From Gyrodactylus bullatarudis (taxonomy: Eukaryota > Platyhelminthes > Monogenea > Gyrodactylidea > Gyrodactylidae), in assembly GCA_012064415.1 (NCBI GenBank), contig SSNU01000049.1, forward strand, positions 53,836-101,232: a DNA stretch of 47,397 bases, in the 5' to 3' direction. This document shows, piece after piece, positions 34,001-43,535 of the stretch. How positions within the stretch are numbered: the first letter of the stretch is position 1; each line of letters begins with the position of its first letter. The position numbers and the translations under genes are program-made. The notes below the pieces were generated by a model. It was not told where the DNA came from and did not search any database. It worked only from the letters and a program-made list of their open reading frames with translations.

Positions 34001-37000
34001 GACAATATTTGTAAATTATGGAGAGCTTGTTTGAATAAGTGTGACGAAGCCGATGACACTTATCCCGCTGTTATATTAATGCAACTCACCTATACAATTA
34101 ATAGAGTAAACAGTGAGTGCTATTGATTTTTGAGGTATTATGATTAAAAATTTTAATTGAGTCAATTAACAATGACCAGAGAAAAGATTGAATTTTTTAC
34201 CTTAACCCTTTCGTGAGATTCGCCCTATTCAAAGTGGGAAATTCTCAGTTTTTACGCAGGTTTCAAAAATATCACAAAACATTCTTTTTAGGTACCAGAA
34301 GACTCTTATTAAATCGAATTCCCATTAGAACATGAATTTTAAAAACGTTTTAGATTAATTGTAAGTCTTTTTCTCTATCATCTCGATAGTGTTAAACTAT
34401 CACGTTGATTGACCAATAGTATTCGGGTATTCAAAAAGAACAATCAGATTTTAAAAAATAAAAGAATATTTTTATCATAATCATTGATCAATTAGAACTC
34501 GATGAAAATTTTAGATCTTGACCTAAAGTTTGGAATCTATGATTTTTTCAAAATAAATTGGAATACACTGAAGATTTTTTGAAACCAGATTTTTCACTTT
34601 TACAATCCATAAAATAATAATTATTATAAGAAATGAGGAAATTTTTCAGATTTCATTTTGGCGCCATGTTTTCAAACTTGAATTTTTTGGATTTGAAAGT
34701 GGTCGAGTTAACAAAATTTCTTTGATTTTTACAGTAAAAATATTTTTATTGAAACACGAATATTTACCCCCTAATTATTAAGTATTATTTATCTCGACCC
34801 ATCAGAATGCAGCAAGTGATTTCTATACATTTAGATAGGAAAAAAGTGAGTTTTTTTGAAAATGTGAAAATTAGGGGGTAAGTATTCGTGTTTCAATAGA
34901 AATATTTTACTGTAAGTAGAGAAATTGGTTCAGAAATCGAAATTTATGAATTTAGGAATCTATGATTTTTACAGAAATCTCGATTTTTTCAAGAATTTTA
35001 ATTTGTTAAAGATTTTTTGGAATCCTACTCATGTTGCCCACTTTTACCATTTTTTCGGACTTTTTATTGGTTTTTATTGAAAGTTGGAGGTTGATCAAAA
35101 GAGGTCATTCAGGATCAAGATTAGCCAAGAAAGCTGAATAGCACCGTCAAATCATCGAAAGATTCACCATTTTCGAGCGATTTTGAATAATCGAAATTTC
35201 ATTGATTTTCAAGTAGTGAGAATGATCAAAAATTCGAAATTCAGCTCCCAAACGATAATGTGATTATGTATAAGATCAAATTCAGTTGAATTGATTTTCT
35301 TGTCTAATCCTGATCTTGAAAAAACTCTTTTGATCAACCTCCAACTTTCAAGTCAATAAGAATTTTCAGTTCAAAATTCGAAAAAAGGGATTTTGGCGCC
35401 AAATTGAAATTTAAAAAATGGCCATAATTTTTAAATAAATAATTTTTTTTCAGAAATTTTTTCTTCATCTGGGAAAAGTGGGCAATATGAGTAGGATTCC
35501 AAAAAATCTTTAACAAAAATGAAAAAATCATAGATTCCCAACTTCATATCAATTAGTTTTACGATAATTATAATTTATCGATTATAATTGATAAAATTCA
35601 CGTTTTTGAGCAATCTGTAAGACTTTTTGGATGTTAATATTATTCTGATAGTTATTTAAAAGTTATTATATAGTTATTTTCTTCATATCCACATCCTATA
35701 TGGAATGTGGAAAATGGAATTTATGGGTATCAGAACAATAAAATTTTTCAATTTAATTCATGAAAATCTTCTTTTCTGTGTCCAAATTAGCAAATCCTCC
35801 ATAAAGTTGTTCGAGATAAAAAGATATATTTTATTACCCTAGTATATATTTAATTAACTCTTATATTTTGTAAATTGATTTAGTTTCTCTATTTGGAAAG
35901 AGGGGGAATGGTGTTTATTCTCTACAATCGTACAGAATTGTATCCATACAATATTTACAAAGATTGATTTTCATCATTCTGATAACTAACTAACTCACCT
36001 GATCTCGTTATTTTGAATCCAAGCTAATAGAATAGAATGCCTCTATATTATTCTGATCACATTCAATTCAAACTTTTTGTTATATGGATATTATTGATAC
36101 TCTTGGAGTCTATCGACAATATGAATAATTAATGGACCGTACAAAAGAGTTTTAATCACATTTAGCTTTTTATTTCCCCCTCTCAATCTCTCCTCATATA
36201 CACAGTATCCAGTCTGTATAAATTTTTTGTGATCAACAATAAAGATCAAGTTTTACTGAAAAAAGATGAAAAAATAGGGTGGGTTAAAACAAGATTTACC
36301 TTTTTTTATTTCTCCAAATAGTCAGGTATTCTTTGACAAAATGAGGTTGTTGGATTAATAAAAGTATTTCTGAAAAGAATCAACCTGACCAAGATGAGAC
36401 AGAAAATTTCGAATTGAACCATCCCACAAAATCCACCATTTTCAAGAAAAATTTTGAATTTCTAATTTTTTAACCCTCTACCTTGCATTGATTCATGAGA
36501 TTTTTAGGAATTTTAATTCATGCTTACAATATTTTGGTAAAAACATGAGATATTATTACAATTCTTATTGCAATAGATAGAGGATAAAATTTTCTCTTTA
36601 ATGATCTATAAATTTTGATTTTACGTCAAGAAAAAGTAGCTCTAAATGGGTCAGTGAGAAAGCTTCATGGAAAGAGCTACAGGTGAAAAGATGCTTAATT
36701 CTTATTGGTCAATGAATACTTAGCGCTCATTGGTCATGATTTTGAGATAGAATGGTATAAAAACAAACCTCCGTGATGAAATTAATTTATGTCGATTCAT
36801 TATATGTGAAAATGACTGTAACAAGATTTAGGACAATCATTTAATCTTAAGACTCACGAAATACTTTGATCAACTTTTTGTCAGGTTTCAAGATCAATAA
36901 AATAAAGCTTGCTGATCTTGACACTGATTAATAACACTGACTGACTAAATTAAATTTTTCGAAATTAATAATGATTCATCATATACAGGTTCGTAAACCT

Positions 37001-40000
37001 TTTGATTTCTAATAAATCCTTCACTTTGTTTATCGTTTAGGAGATTAATAAATATCACAATTCGAAAATGTAAAAGGCTATTAAGACTTTTTATTAAACA
37101 ACAGTGCAGGGTCTTTTACAAGTTTAACGGAATAGTTCCTTAAACTTATTACCAGGTTTTAAGAATGACGCTAATTTTGAATAAGATCATCAATAGCATT
37201 TCTTTCTCTGGTACTCACACTTTCGGCATCCTTTCTTTCTATTTTATCTTGTTAGCTATGAGATCTCTAGGTAAAAATTCATTTATGACAAAAATATGAT
37301 CGAAAAAGAAAACTTGAATATTGCAAAAGATACTTTGAAATTCTGATATTTTGGGGCTAAAAGTTGAAGTGAAATGTTTTTTTTTTGATTGTGTTCATTC
37401 TTAATGCAATTCTTTAAAGGTAACAATAGCCTTGGCGAGAAGGAGTTCCTCTACATGCGATTGAAGGACTTGTCGATTTGGAAATCTCTAGCATTTTGGA
37501 ATGCTGCTTTTTTTGTTGTCATGCACAAGGAGAAGGCCAAATTGGCAAAGACTCACTCTGATGAAAATATCAAGTAAATTTTTGAAAGATTACCATATCC
37601 TACTGATGTTTAATCAAATAAAACATTTTTGGATAGATCAACACAAGACAAATTAAAAGCAGATAAGAAACGACACGAGGAGATTGCCTACTCGCAATTA
37701 AAGTAAGTCCCTACCATCATTTTTTATCATTTTGAGCGTGGCCAAAAATGAAAACCAAAGTAATATGAAATTCAGGTTTAACGATGCCCTATTGAACCCA
37801 TTTTGATATACAGTACGAACTGTGCACGTTATGTCAAAAATCACCCTTTTCTCTCTGCCCCTTTTTTATTAAAATGATAACATAACCTCTGTACTTATAA
37901 CTTATAAATTATAAGTAAGCACACTTCAATTATTGGAACTTGAAAAATAAAATATGTAACAAATTATACAGTTTTATTGAGAAATTTTTTCTCTTTCAAA
38001 CCATCTAATATATCATATTATCTCAAACTATTAAACCAGAGATTTTACATTTAAAATCTAATAAATTCATACTTGAAGCGAAAAAAAATTTCTCGAAAAT
38101 CCTTTTTTTCCTCTAAGAAAATGGGCTTGTCTTAGTCACAAAACAAAAAAGAGTCATAGAGCATTTATATATTTAGAATGTTTGGTTTATAACTACATTC
38201 GGAGTCGGTATTTGGTCTAGACTCCATATTTTGCTAGGTTTAAAACAATTCAAAATTGTGCCGTCAGAAAGGTCCATGAACGCTCTTTGAACCATCATGT
38301 AAGCTTCAGATACATCTGGCAAATTTTGTCGACGTCCTAACTCTTTCAGGAATTTAGATTTAAAACTCCAAATTATTCCCTGGTCTAAGGGCTGACAAAC
38401 TGATGTGCAATTTGGTGGTAAAAATAACAGCTATAGTAGTAAAACTATTCTCGATTCAAGAAATTTTAGAAAGACACACTTTTACCGATTTAAGAGAAGG
38501 TGATTTCAAAGTGTGAAAAACATGGTAAATGAGATTTCAGGAAATACCACATTGTCTTGTGAAAGTCTACTTCTTATTTTCGGCCAATTTTACTGCTTGG
38601 AAATTAATCAGATCAAAATTCTGTGGGGATTAGGGCGAGTCAAATATTTTCTTTCCGAAAAATTTTTCGGCTGCAATGCGAATCTGTTAGATCTTACTTA
38701 AAAAATGCGTTTATGAAATTTAAATTCGAAATTTTTAATTCTCTGATACCCCAGAATCCCATTTTCCCAAACATCTTTAACATCCCAAATAAATCGGAAT
38801 TTTTTACTAGAATATGCAGTGCTGATTAAAAATACATTACGAACTTATTTCTATTTAAAATTGCATTCAAACGGCTCAAAATTTAGATTTTAATGTAGTA
38901 AAAAATTCATTGAAAACAGTTTACGCTAATTCAAAAATCGCCATTTTCAATTGCGTTTTGGGGTATCTATGCAAACCTAAAATAAATGGTTTAACAGTAA
39001 CTTTTTTGTGTTGAAAATTTCTCTTTAAAATTTAGGGAGTGTCTTTAATTTTCTTAAACAATCGATAGGATAGAAACGGTAAAGAAGCAAATTCCTTCTA
39101 TCATAAGACAAGATTATTAAAAATACAATGCGTTAACTTAAAGCCAACTGCTTTATTTATGGTCTGAAGCTACAACCTTGGCCTTTCTTAAAAACGAAAA
39201 TTTGTTACTCTATGAGGAAAGAATTGTATGTTCGTATATTGAAAATCGTAATCTTTAAATCCGCTCCAAGATTTTTCAATGCATTTTTCTACCAAGATTG
39301 CTAAAATTCGAAAGAATATCCTGTCAAATCAAAGAAAAATCTAGTAGTAAGGAAATTGGTATTTATGGGAATTTAGCTCAAACTAAATAGGAAAATTTCA
39401 ATTGTCGAAATTCTCCAAAGAGCATTCTTTACTTTAGCGAAATAATTGATTACATAAATGGATACTTGAGAAATTCTTTCTATAACCTTGTTTTCCTGAA
39501 CTACTGAATTATCATTTTGAATTTGTATAATGGCAATGTATCTTAAAGTTCCCATTATCTCTTTAAAAGATAAATTGAATTGTATTTATAATTTTTCTTT
39601 CAGCAAATTTGTCTGGTTCATGCATATAATGGGGATAGAGAGAGAAAATTGCCTGGATTTCCTTCGAAGACAAGGGGACTCTGTTTCCCTACCTAAAGGT
39701 ATGTCTGATAATTTAATAAACTGATTTTGATTGAGAATTGCTTTTTTTCTCTTCCATTTATCACATTTATTATCTCACAATTAATTTGAAAAAAACGACA
39801 AAATTTTAGTTAACAACGTTCTGAAATGTGCACAAAATTGAGTTGAATTTACGTAAAAAGATGGTAAATTTTCAACTTTGAGTTCAAATAGCTCAAAAAC
39901 TAGAAGGTCTTACCTTCTACTCTTTTGTTGAGAATTTAATCTTGAACAAGATGATGCCATTTTTGTTTTTCTATTTATTCAAATTTTCGTAAAATTTACT

Positions 40001-40309
40001 CATTCATAAAAACATCTTACAAATACATAATATATTAATAATTAAATTCTACTATATTCATTCAAAGATAGTATTCTCTTGGAATACAAATTACAATAGA
40101 TAATTTAGAATTCATTTTTTATTTAAATATTTCTCTACTTTCGAGTATAGATGAGAATAACATCTCTTTGTAGTGAAAGAAAATTATCTCTTCAACAAGA
40201 AAAACTCATTTAGATTAAAAATCTTATTTTTTATCTTTGTTAATTAGAAAAGAGAAGAATCATCGAGAGTAACATAAAAAAGTCCTTTGAAGATCCAAAC
40301 AAAAGATAG
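31086..40309 (+). CDS. KIAA0513-like protein (SBF1/SBF2-type domain)
   Basis: Eight exons: 31086-31510, 33716-33764, 33861-33905, 33962-34112, 37420-37573, 37637-37702, 39604-39698, 40248-40309; 348 aa (human KIAA0513 is 411). Exon 1 gives a disordered N-terminus with a PPLPPPPP run, Ser-rich sequence and acidic patches. Later exons match human KIAA0513 in order: ERHTGRSKFTKYFKER; a segment ending DDTYPAVILMQLTYTINR; EFLYMRLKDLSIWKSLAFWN; AAFFVVMHKEK; and FMHIMGIERENCLDFLRRQ. The last exon (19 codons, EKRRIIESNIKK...) is the least certain; it fits phase and the expected short helical tail. The human protein is a poorly characterised cytoplasmic, brain-enriched protein reported to bind KIBRA; function here is unknown. 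Unlike its neighbours the gene has introns of 2.2, 3.3 and 1.9 kb, filled with transposon relics. Confidence 0.7.
31563..32058. mobile_element. hAT-type miniature element with 8-bp duplication
   Basis: In intron 1 of the KIAA0513-like gene. A 480-bp body (31571-32050) starts GGGGTTGATTACAAAAAGTC and ends with the inverse GTAATTAACCCT. It is flanked on both sides by AATAATTT (31563-31570 and 32051-32058). A perfect 8-bp target duplication indicates the hAT superfamily. The arms contain the subrepeat ACAAAAAGTCTAAG in several copies. No transposase. Confidence 0.8.
32486..32647 (+). repeat. Interspersed repeat, copy B
   Basis: Second copy of the repeat at 620-757, same orientation, with small insertions (for example about 10 bases more after GGGGGAT). 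It lies in intron 1 of the KIAA0513-like gene. Class unknown. Confidence 0.7.
32997..33211. mobile_element. Inverted pair of a Penelope-like terminal repeat
   Basis: Two arms of about 91 bases (32997-33087 and 33121-33211) are nearly perfect reverse complements around a 33-base spacer. The plus-strand right arm contains CTGAAGA (33124-33130), a hairpin-forming stretch, then GAAAC (33156-33160), and ends in an A-rich AATAAA tail. CTGANGA-stem-GAAA is the hammerhead ribozyme core known from the terminal repeats of Penelope-like retroelements. The class is inferred from this motif alone; no reverse transcriptase is seen. Confidence 0.5.
34730..34914. mobile_element. Mariner-type MITE, 181 bp, TA duplication
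   Basis: TA at 34730-34731 and 34913-34914 flanks a body starting CAGTAAAAATATTTTTATTG and ending CAATAGAAATATTTTACTG. The arms are reverse complements over about 48 bases and include the block ATTTACCCCCTAATT or a close variant. CAGT tips with TA duplication fit Tc1/mariner. Non-coding. Intron 4 of the KIAA0513-like gene. Confidence 0.75.
34948..35566. mobile_element. Long palindromic fold-back element, copy 1
   Basis: About 0.6 kb of imperfect palindrome. The outer arms pair GGAATCTATGATTTTT (34953 on) with the end ATCATAGATTCCCAAC. Next come AATCCTACTCATGTTGCCCA and its inverse GGGCAATATGAGTAGGATT. Near the centre GAAAGTTGGAGGTTGATCAA (35078 on) pairs with TTGATCAACCTCCAACTTTC (35331 on). 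The same family occurs at 46129-46530. No coding capacity; superfamily not assigned. Confidence 0.7.
38191..38427 (-). pseudogene. pogo/Tigger-type DDE transposase fragment
   Basis: An open 79-codon stretch without a start codon, in intron 6 of the KIAA0513-like gene. It begins LFLPPNCTSVCQPLDQGIIW and includes SEAYMMVQRAF. The (F)LPPN(T)TS..QPLDQG motif is the hallmark near the last acidic residue of pogo/Tigger/CENP-B-like DDE transposases. Upstream codons (higher coordinates) are not open, so only the C-terminal part of the catalytic domain remains. Confidence 0.75.
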
Positions 40310-40711
40310 AGGAGAAGATAACACGAAAGGAGATCAAGAAATAAAGAGAGATCCATCAAGAAAGAAAGAGAGAGACAGAATAATATATCTAAATTGTGTT
40401 ATTTTATGTGTCAGATTTAGTATTATTTAATTATAATTTCAATATGATAATGAGGATAATTCTCATTGGAATGCAACCAAAGCGAGAACATGTCTTTTTA
40501 TTTAACATGATGAGTGATTTACAAGTGAAGAAAAAAAAGAAAAACTGAACATTCCTGAGGAAGGTTCCGAATATGAAGAAAAAAAATCAATTCAAACTCA
40601 TCGAGAAACAGTGACATTTAATGATTTCTAATATTTTAATATTACTCTTCTTCATGTTGATTTAATATTTAATTGAATTATAATTATAAATCTTATATTC
40701 ATTCGACGATA

Positions 40712-40717
40712 TTTATT
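40712..40717 (-). promoter_or_regulatory. Likely polyadenylation signal of AIMP2
   Basis: TTTATT on plus (AATAAA on minus), 34 bases beyond the AIMP2 stop codon. Confidence 0.5.
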
Positions 40718-40750
40718 AATTTATGTATATAACGTACATTAAAAGTGAAG

Positions 40751-41512
40751 TTAACAAAGCAGTTTGAATGTTTGTAATTGGGCGAAATCTTGCAGTTTTG
40801 GAAAATTTTTCATATTTTTGACACGATGGCACATGCTAGCAAGGAAAGCGTGGAGAATAAACTTTTCAGAGGCTAAAGGGATTTGGGAAATCTTTTTCAC
40901 TGTTTCAGCTAAAGAATCGATATTTTTCTTGAGAAAAATCTCCTGCTCAATGGTGAGCAAGAGACTTTTTGTCTTGACACTCAGGGGCTCGTAGAAATAC
41001 TCATGCATGAGTGCAAGAGCTACAGATTCACCAAACATCTCCCCATCTTTGAATGGATTAGCAAAGACAACTGATTCATGACATGAACTTTTCCAAATAA
41101 CCGAAAAACGATAGTTGCAAAGGGACTTATTTGTCTTGCTAAAGATATTCCGTAACTTGGAGGCATAACTGGGCTCCCTAAGATCGGATGAATGCTTGAA
41201 AAAGTCAACATTGATGCGTTTTTCCTTGAGTATTTCGTTCTCAATAAGCATAAGGCAAGAAAAGGGTACACTCTCAGGATTACAATGATAGCTGAAAGAA
41301 ACACCATTGGAGGATGAGCCAGATGAAACTGTCAAGTTAGAATTAAATCCTTCAATCAATAAATCAAGTTTCTTATTGAATTGATTAAGCTGATCATCGC
41401 AACCAGAAGAGTGTGAAATCATTTCATTATCTTCACAGTATGGCTTCTTCTTGTACATTTTGTCAGTGTGAGTAAACTTATTCTCTTCATAATATGGTTT
41501 GACGGTATACAT
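40751..41512 (-). CDS. AIMP2: AIMP2, scaffold protein of the multi-tRNA synthetase complex
   Basis: Single exon, 253 aa. It is a non-catalytic scaffold of the cytoplasmic aminoacyl-tRNA synthetase complex. The chosen start gives MYTVKPYYEE, matching the human AIMP2 start MYQVKPYH; the open frame runs 37 codons further upstream, but that part overlaps the opposite gene and is not conserved. Next come KMYKKKPY (human has CMYRLP at this place), a coiled LNQFNKKLDLLIEGF segment that corresponds to the leucine-zipper-like helix binding lysyl-tRNA synthetase partners, then a thioredoxin-like half (NPESVPFSCLMLIENEIL, YRFSVIWKSS) and an all-alpha GST-C-like half. It is shorter than human AIMP2 (320 aa), mainly in the linker. 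Sequence similarity is modest, so the call rests on motif order. Confidence 0.75.
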   Translation of the reverse strand: MYTVKPYYEENKFTHTDKMYKKKPYCEDNEMISHSSGCDDQLNQFNKKLDLLIEGFNSNLTVSSGSSSNGVSFSYHCNPESVPFSCLMLIENEILKEKRINVDFFKHSSDLREPSYASKLRNIFSKTNKSLCNYRFSVIWKSSCHESVVFANPFKDGEMFGESVALALMHEYFYEPLSVKTKSLLLTIEQEIFLKKNIDSLAETVKKISQIPLASEKFILHAFLASMCHRVKNMKNFPKLQDFAQLQTFKLLC

Positions 41513-41539
41513 TTCAAAATAATTAATAATTAGAACACC
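41513..41539. promoter_or_regulatory. 27-bp divergent spacer, AIMP2 / PGAP2
   Basis: Only 27 bases lie between the two start codons. On the plus strand TTAATAATTAG sits six bases before the PGAP2 ATG and resembles a 3' splice site. On the minus strand TCTTCTACAG lies in the PGAP2 first exon, upstream of the AIMP2 ATG. Either transcripts overlap head to head, or leaders are added by splicing. This is inference from sequence. Confidence 0.5.
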
Positions 41540-42404
41540 ATGCATAACTGTAGAAGATATGATCAGCGATCTTTTGTTAATACTAATGCGGCGCGTATTC
41601 AAAGGCCACCAATGAAATGCCAAATTCTACAGTGGTTAATCACCTACTCCTCGATTGCTCCTATATTTGCATTATTTTATTGCGTAATTCTAAGTTTGTT
41701 GACAGACTTTAGTCACAGTGTCACTACACACTGCACAGTAAAATTAGATTTTTATATCATTTTAGGATGCAAACTATCTTCCCTCTCTTTCTGCAGCTAT
41801 TAACAATGAGCATAGACATTTTGTATTTAGTCTGTGCATCTTGACTAGCAATATATTCAGATTATTCACATTGCCATTCCAATGGAACATTTACAAAAAA
41901 CTTTATGCAAATGATGTATTTATCCTGATCCAAGTCCTACAAGTTGTCGAACTTATGGGTCTTAGCTCTTTAGTCATCTTTCCCTCACTTGGATACTATG
42001 GTAACTAGCTATTATTTGTCTAATTTAATTCTTCTTCAGTTATTCACAGAGATTCATTCTTAGTGTTTCTCGGATCGAGTTTTCTCCTCGTCATATTAGT
42101 CAATGCATTTGAAATAAGAATTGATTACAGTCCAGTTTCAATAAACAGATGTCTACGCTTGAAAATCTCTCTAGTCTATCTTGGGGCGATCATCGCCTCA
42201 ATGGTTTCCTATTACATACATATAACCTATTGTCCCCCACTGGCTTATACATTCTTCTCATTGTTTGAGTACCTGTTAATTTTGTCTAATGTTGCTTTCC
42301 ATTATCAACAGAATAGTCCAATATTTGAGTACTCCCTAGAAGAGATTAATACATCAATTATGAATCCCAACTACTCCCGCAAGAAGTATGTTTTGCCAAT
42401 CTGA
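41540..42404 (+). CDS. PGAP2: PGAP2 (FRAG1), GPI-anchor lipid remodelling protein
   Basis: Three exons: 41540-41737, 41766-42000, 42040-42404; introns 28 and 39 nt; 265 aa (human 254). PGAP2 is a multi-pass Golgi membrane protein needed for the fatty-acid remodelling of GPI anchors. Joined exons give THCTDANYLPSLSAAIN, matching human THCGVPNYLPSVSSAIG, and VIHRDSFLVFLGSSF matching the TIHENAFIVF region. About six hydrophobic segments are visible (for example LITYSSIAPIFALFYCVILS, and SLVYLGAIIASMVSYYIHI). The C-terminal part FSLFEYLLILSNVAFHYQ matches human AILEYTVVLTNMAFHMT. The start is the first in-frame ATG; Met25 (MKCQILQW) is an alternative. It lies head to head with AIMP2. Confidence 0.88.
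41738..41765 (+). other. 28-nt intron 1 of PGAP2
   Basis: ACA|GTAAAA to CATTTTAG|GAT, phase 0. It splits the strongly conserved THC..NYLPS segment, so its boundaries are fixed by homology on both sides. Confidence 0.85.
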
Positions 42405-42900
42405 AATTCAAACCTGTTTCCTACAAGTCAGAGAATTTTAACGCTCTTCTTTCATCATTGATTTTTTTATTAAAATTTTCAGAAGAAATCATTATTATAC
42501 ATTAAATATTTTATTATTAAATCGAACTACTAGAAAGTAAACACAAATTATGATAAATTCAATATTTTTTGAAAATTTTAATTCTGTTTATTTTCCATCA
42601 ACAAGATGATTAGTAATCATTTATTAGTCTGAACGTTCTCGAGATATTTTTGAACTGAAATCTAGAAAATGAGTAACATCTAGTCTTCCGAAGTTTATCC
42701 AAAAGAGAAAAATTGATGCTCTCACAAAATTTACATGTTCGTTAAAAACAATCGGAAAAAAAAGTTTCTTTATCGATCAAAACATTTTTTTCATTCCAAA
42801 TGGAAATTAAACGCTTTCTTAGATAAAGTTTAAAAAAATCATTACTCTTGCTGTAGAGATACAAATACTAAAGCATGAAAAATATATATACAAATTCTGT
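42405..42900. other. Non-coding sequence downstream of PGAP2
   Basis: AT-rich sequence that should include the PGAP2 3' UTR. No other feature was recognised. Confidence 0.6.
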
Positions 42901-43136
42901 ACATATGAAATTGAGTTTTGGTAGCCCCAAATACGGGTATCGGAGCTGCGCTGATGCAAAATACTGGAGACCACTTCTTACCAGTAGCCTTCTTATCCAA
43001 AAGCCTTAAACACCATCCAGAAAAATTACCTAAAAATAGAAAAGAGAGATTGGCTCTAGTTTTTGCAGTCACCAAATTCGTCAAAAACTATTCAGACAGA
43101 AAATTCTTACTCCAAATCACTGCTAAACCTTTATAA
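42900..43136 (+). pseudogene. Ty3/gypsy RNase H relic
   Basis: A short open frame reads NTGIGAALMQ, LPVAFLSKSLKHHPEKLPKN, RKERLALVFAVTKF and YSDRKFLLQITAKPL. This is the RNase H domain of a Ty3/gypsy polyprotein (usual blocks GIGAVL.Q, PVAF.S..L, E.EALA.VFA..KF, T.H.PL). The catalytic Asp before GIGA has become Asn and the TDHKPL motif is changed, so it is inactive. Confidence 0.75.
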
Positions 43137-43444
43137 TCCAACAAAAGAATTAAAATCTACAAACGAATACCACCCCTCATAATTTAGACTTACGTGAATC
43201 GTAAGTAGATATCGTTGCAATTACAATATCAGCCCATTTACGCTAAGCAGGTCGCAGAAGAATTTGGAAAAGAATCTGTAATAGTTTAAGAAATGCATAA
43301 TTCAAGTGTCCAATGGTCCTATAAGATTCATGATCAAATATTATTCGAGGAGTATTGAAGCTCAACGGTTGAATGTAGACTTACGCCATCGAGTATTGAG
43401 AGAACTTTATAGAGGGTGAACCCGGGGTGAACTGAACAAGAATA

Positions 43445-43535
43445 AGCCCACCATCTAACGGAGAAGCAGAACGTTTCGTTGGCACGATTTCGAGCCAAAA
43501 ATTCAAAGAAAAGGTAAAAAGAGCTTGTTGATTAC
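43445..43535 (+). pseudogene. Ty3/gypsy integrase relic (third catalytic block)
   Basis: Reads SPPSNGEAERFVGTISSQK, equivalent to HPQSNGQAERFV..., the block holding the catalytic Glu of gypsy integrase. It lies about 310 bases after the RNase H relic, closer than in an intact element, so the core between them is deleted or unrecognisable. Confidence 0.65.

Noticed and set aside
38513..38829. Two overlapping plus-strand frames beside the pogo relic
   Set aside because: No family resemblance, and they lie opposite where the rest of the decayed transposase would be expected.
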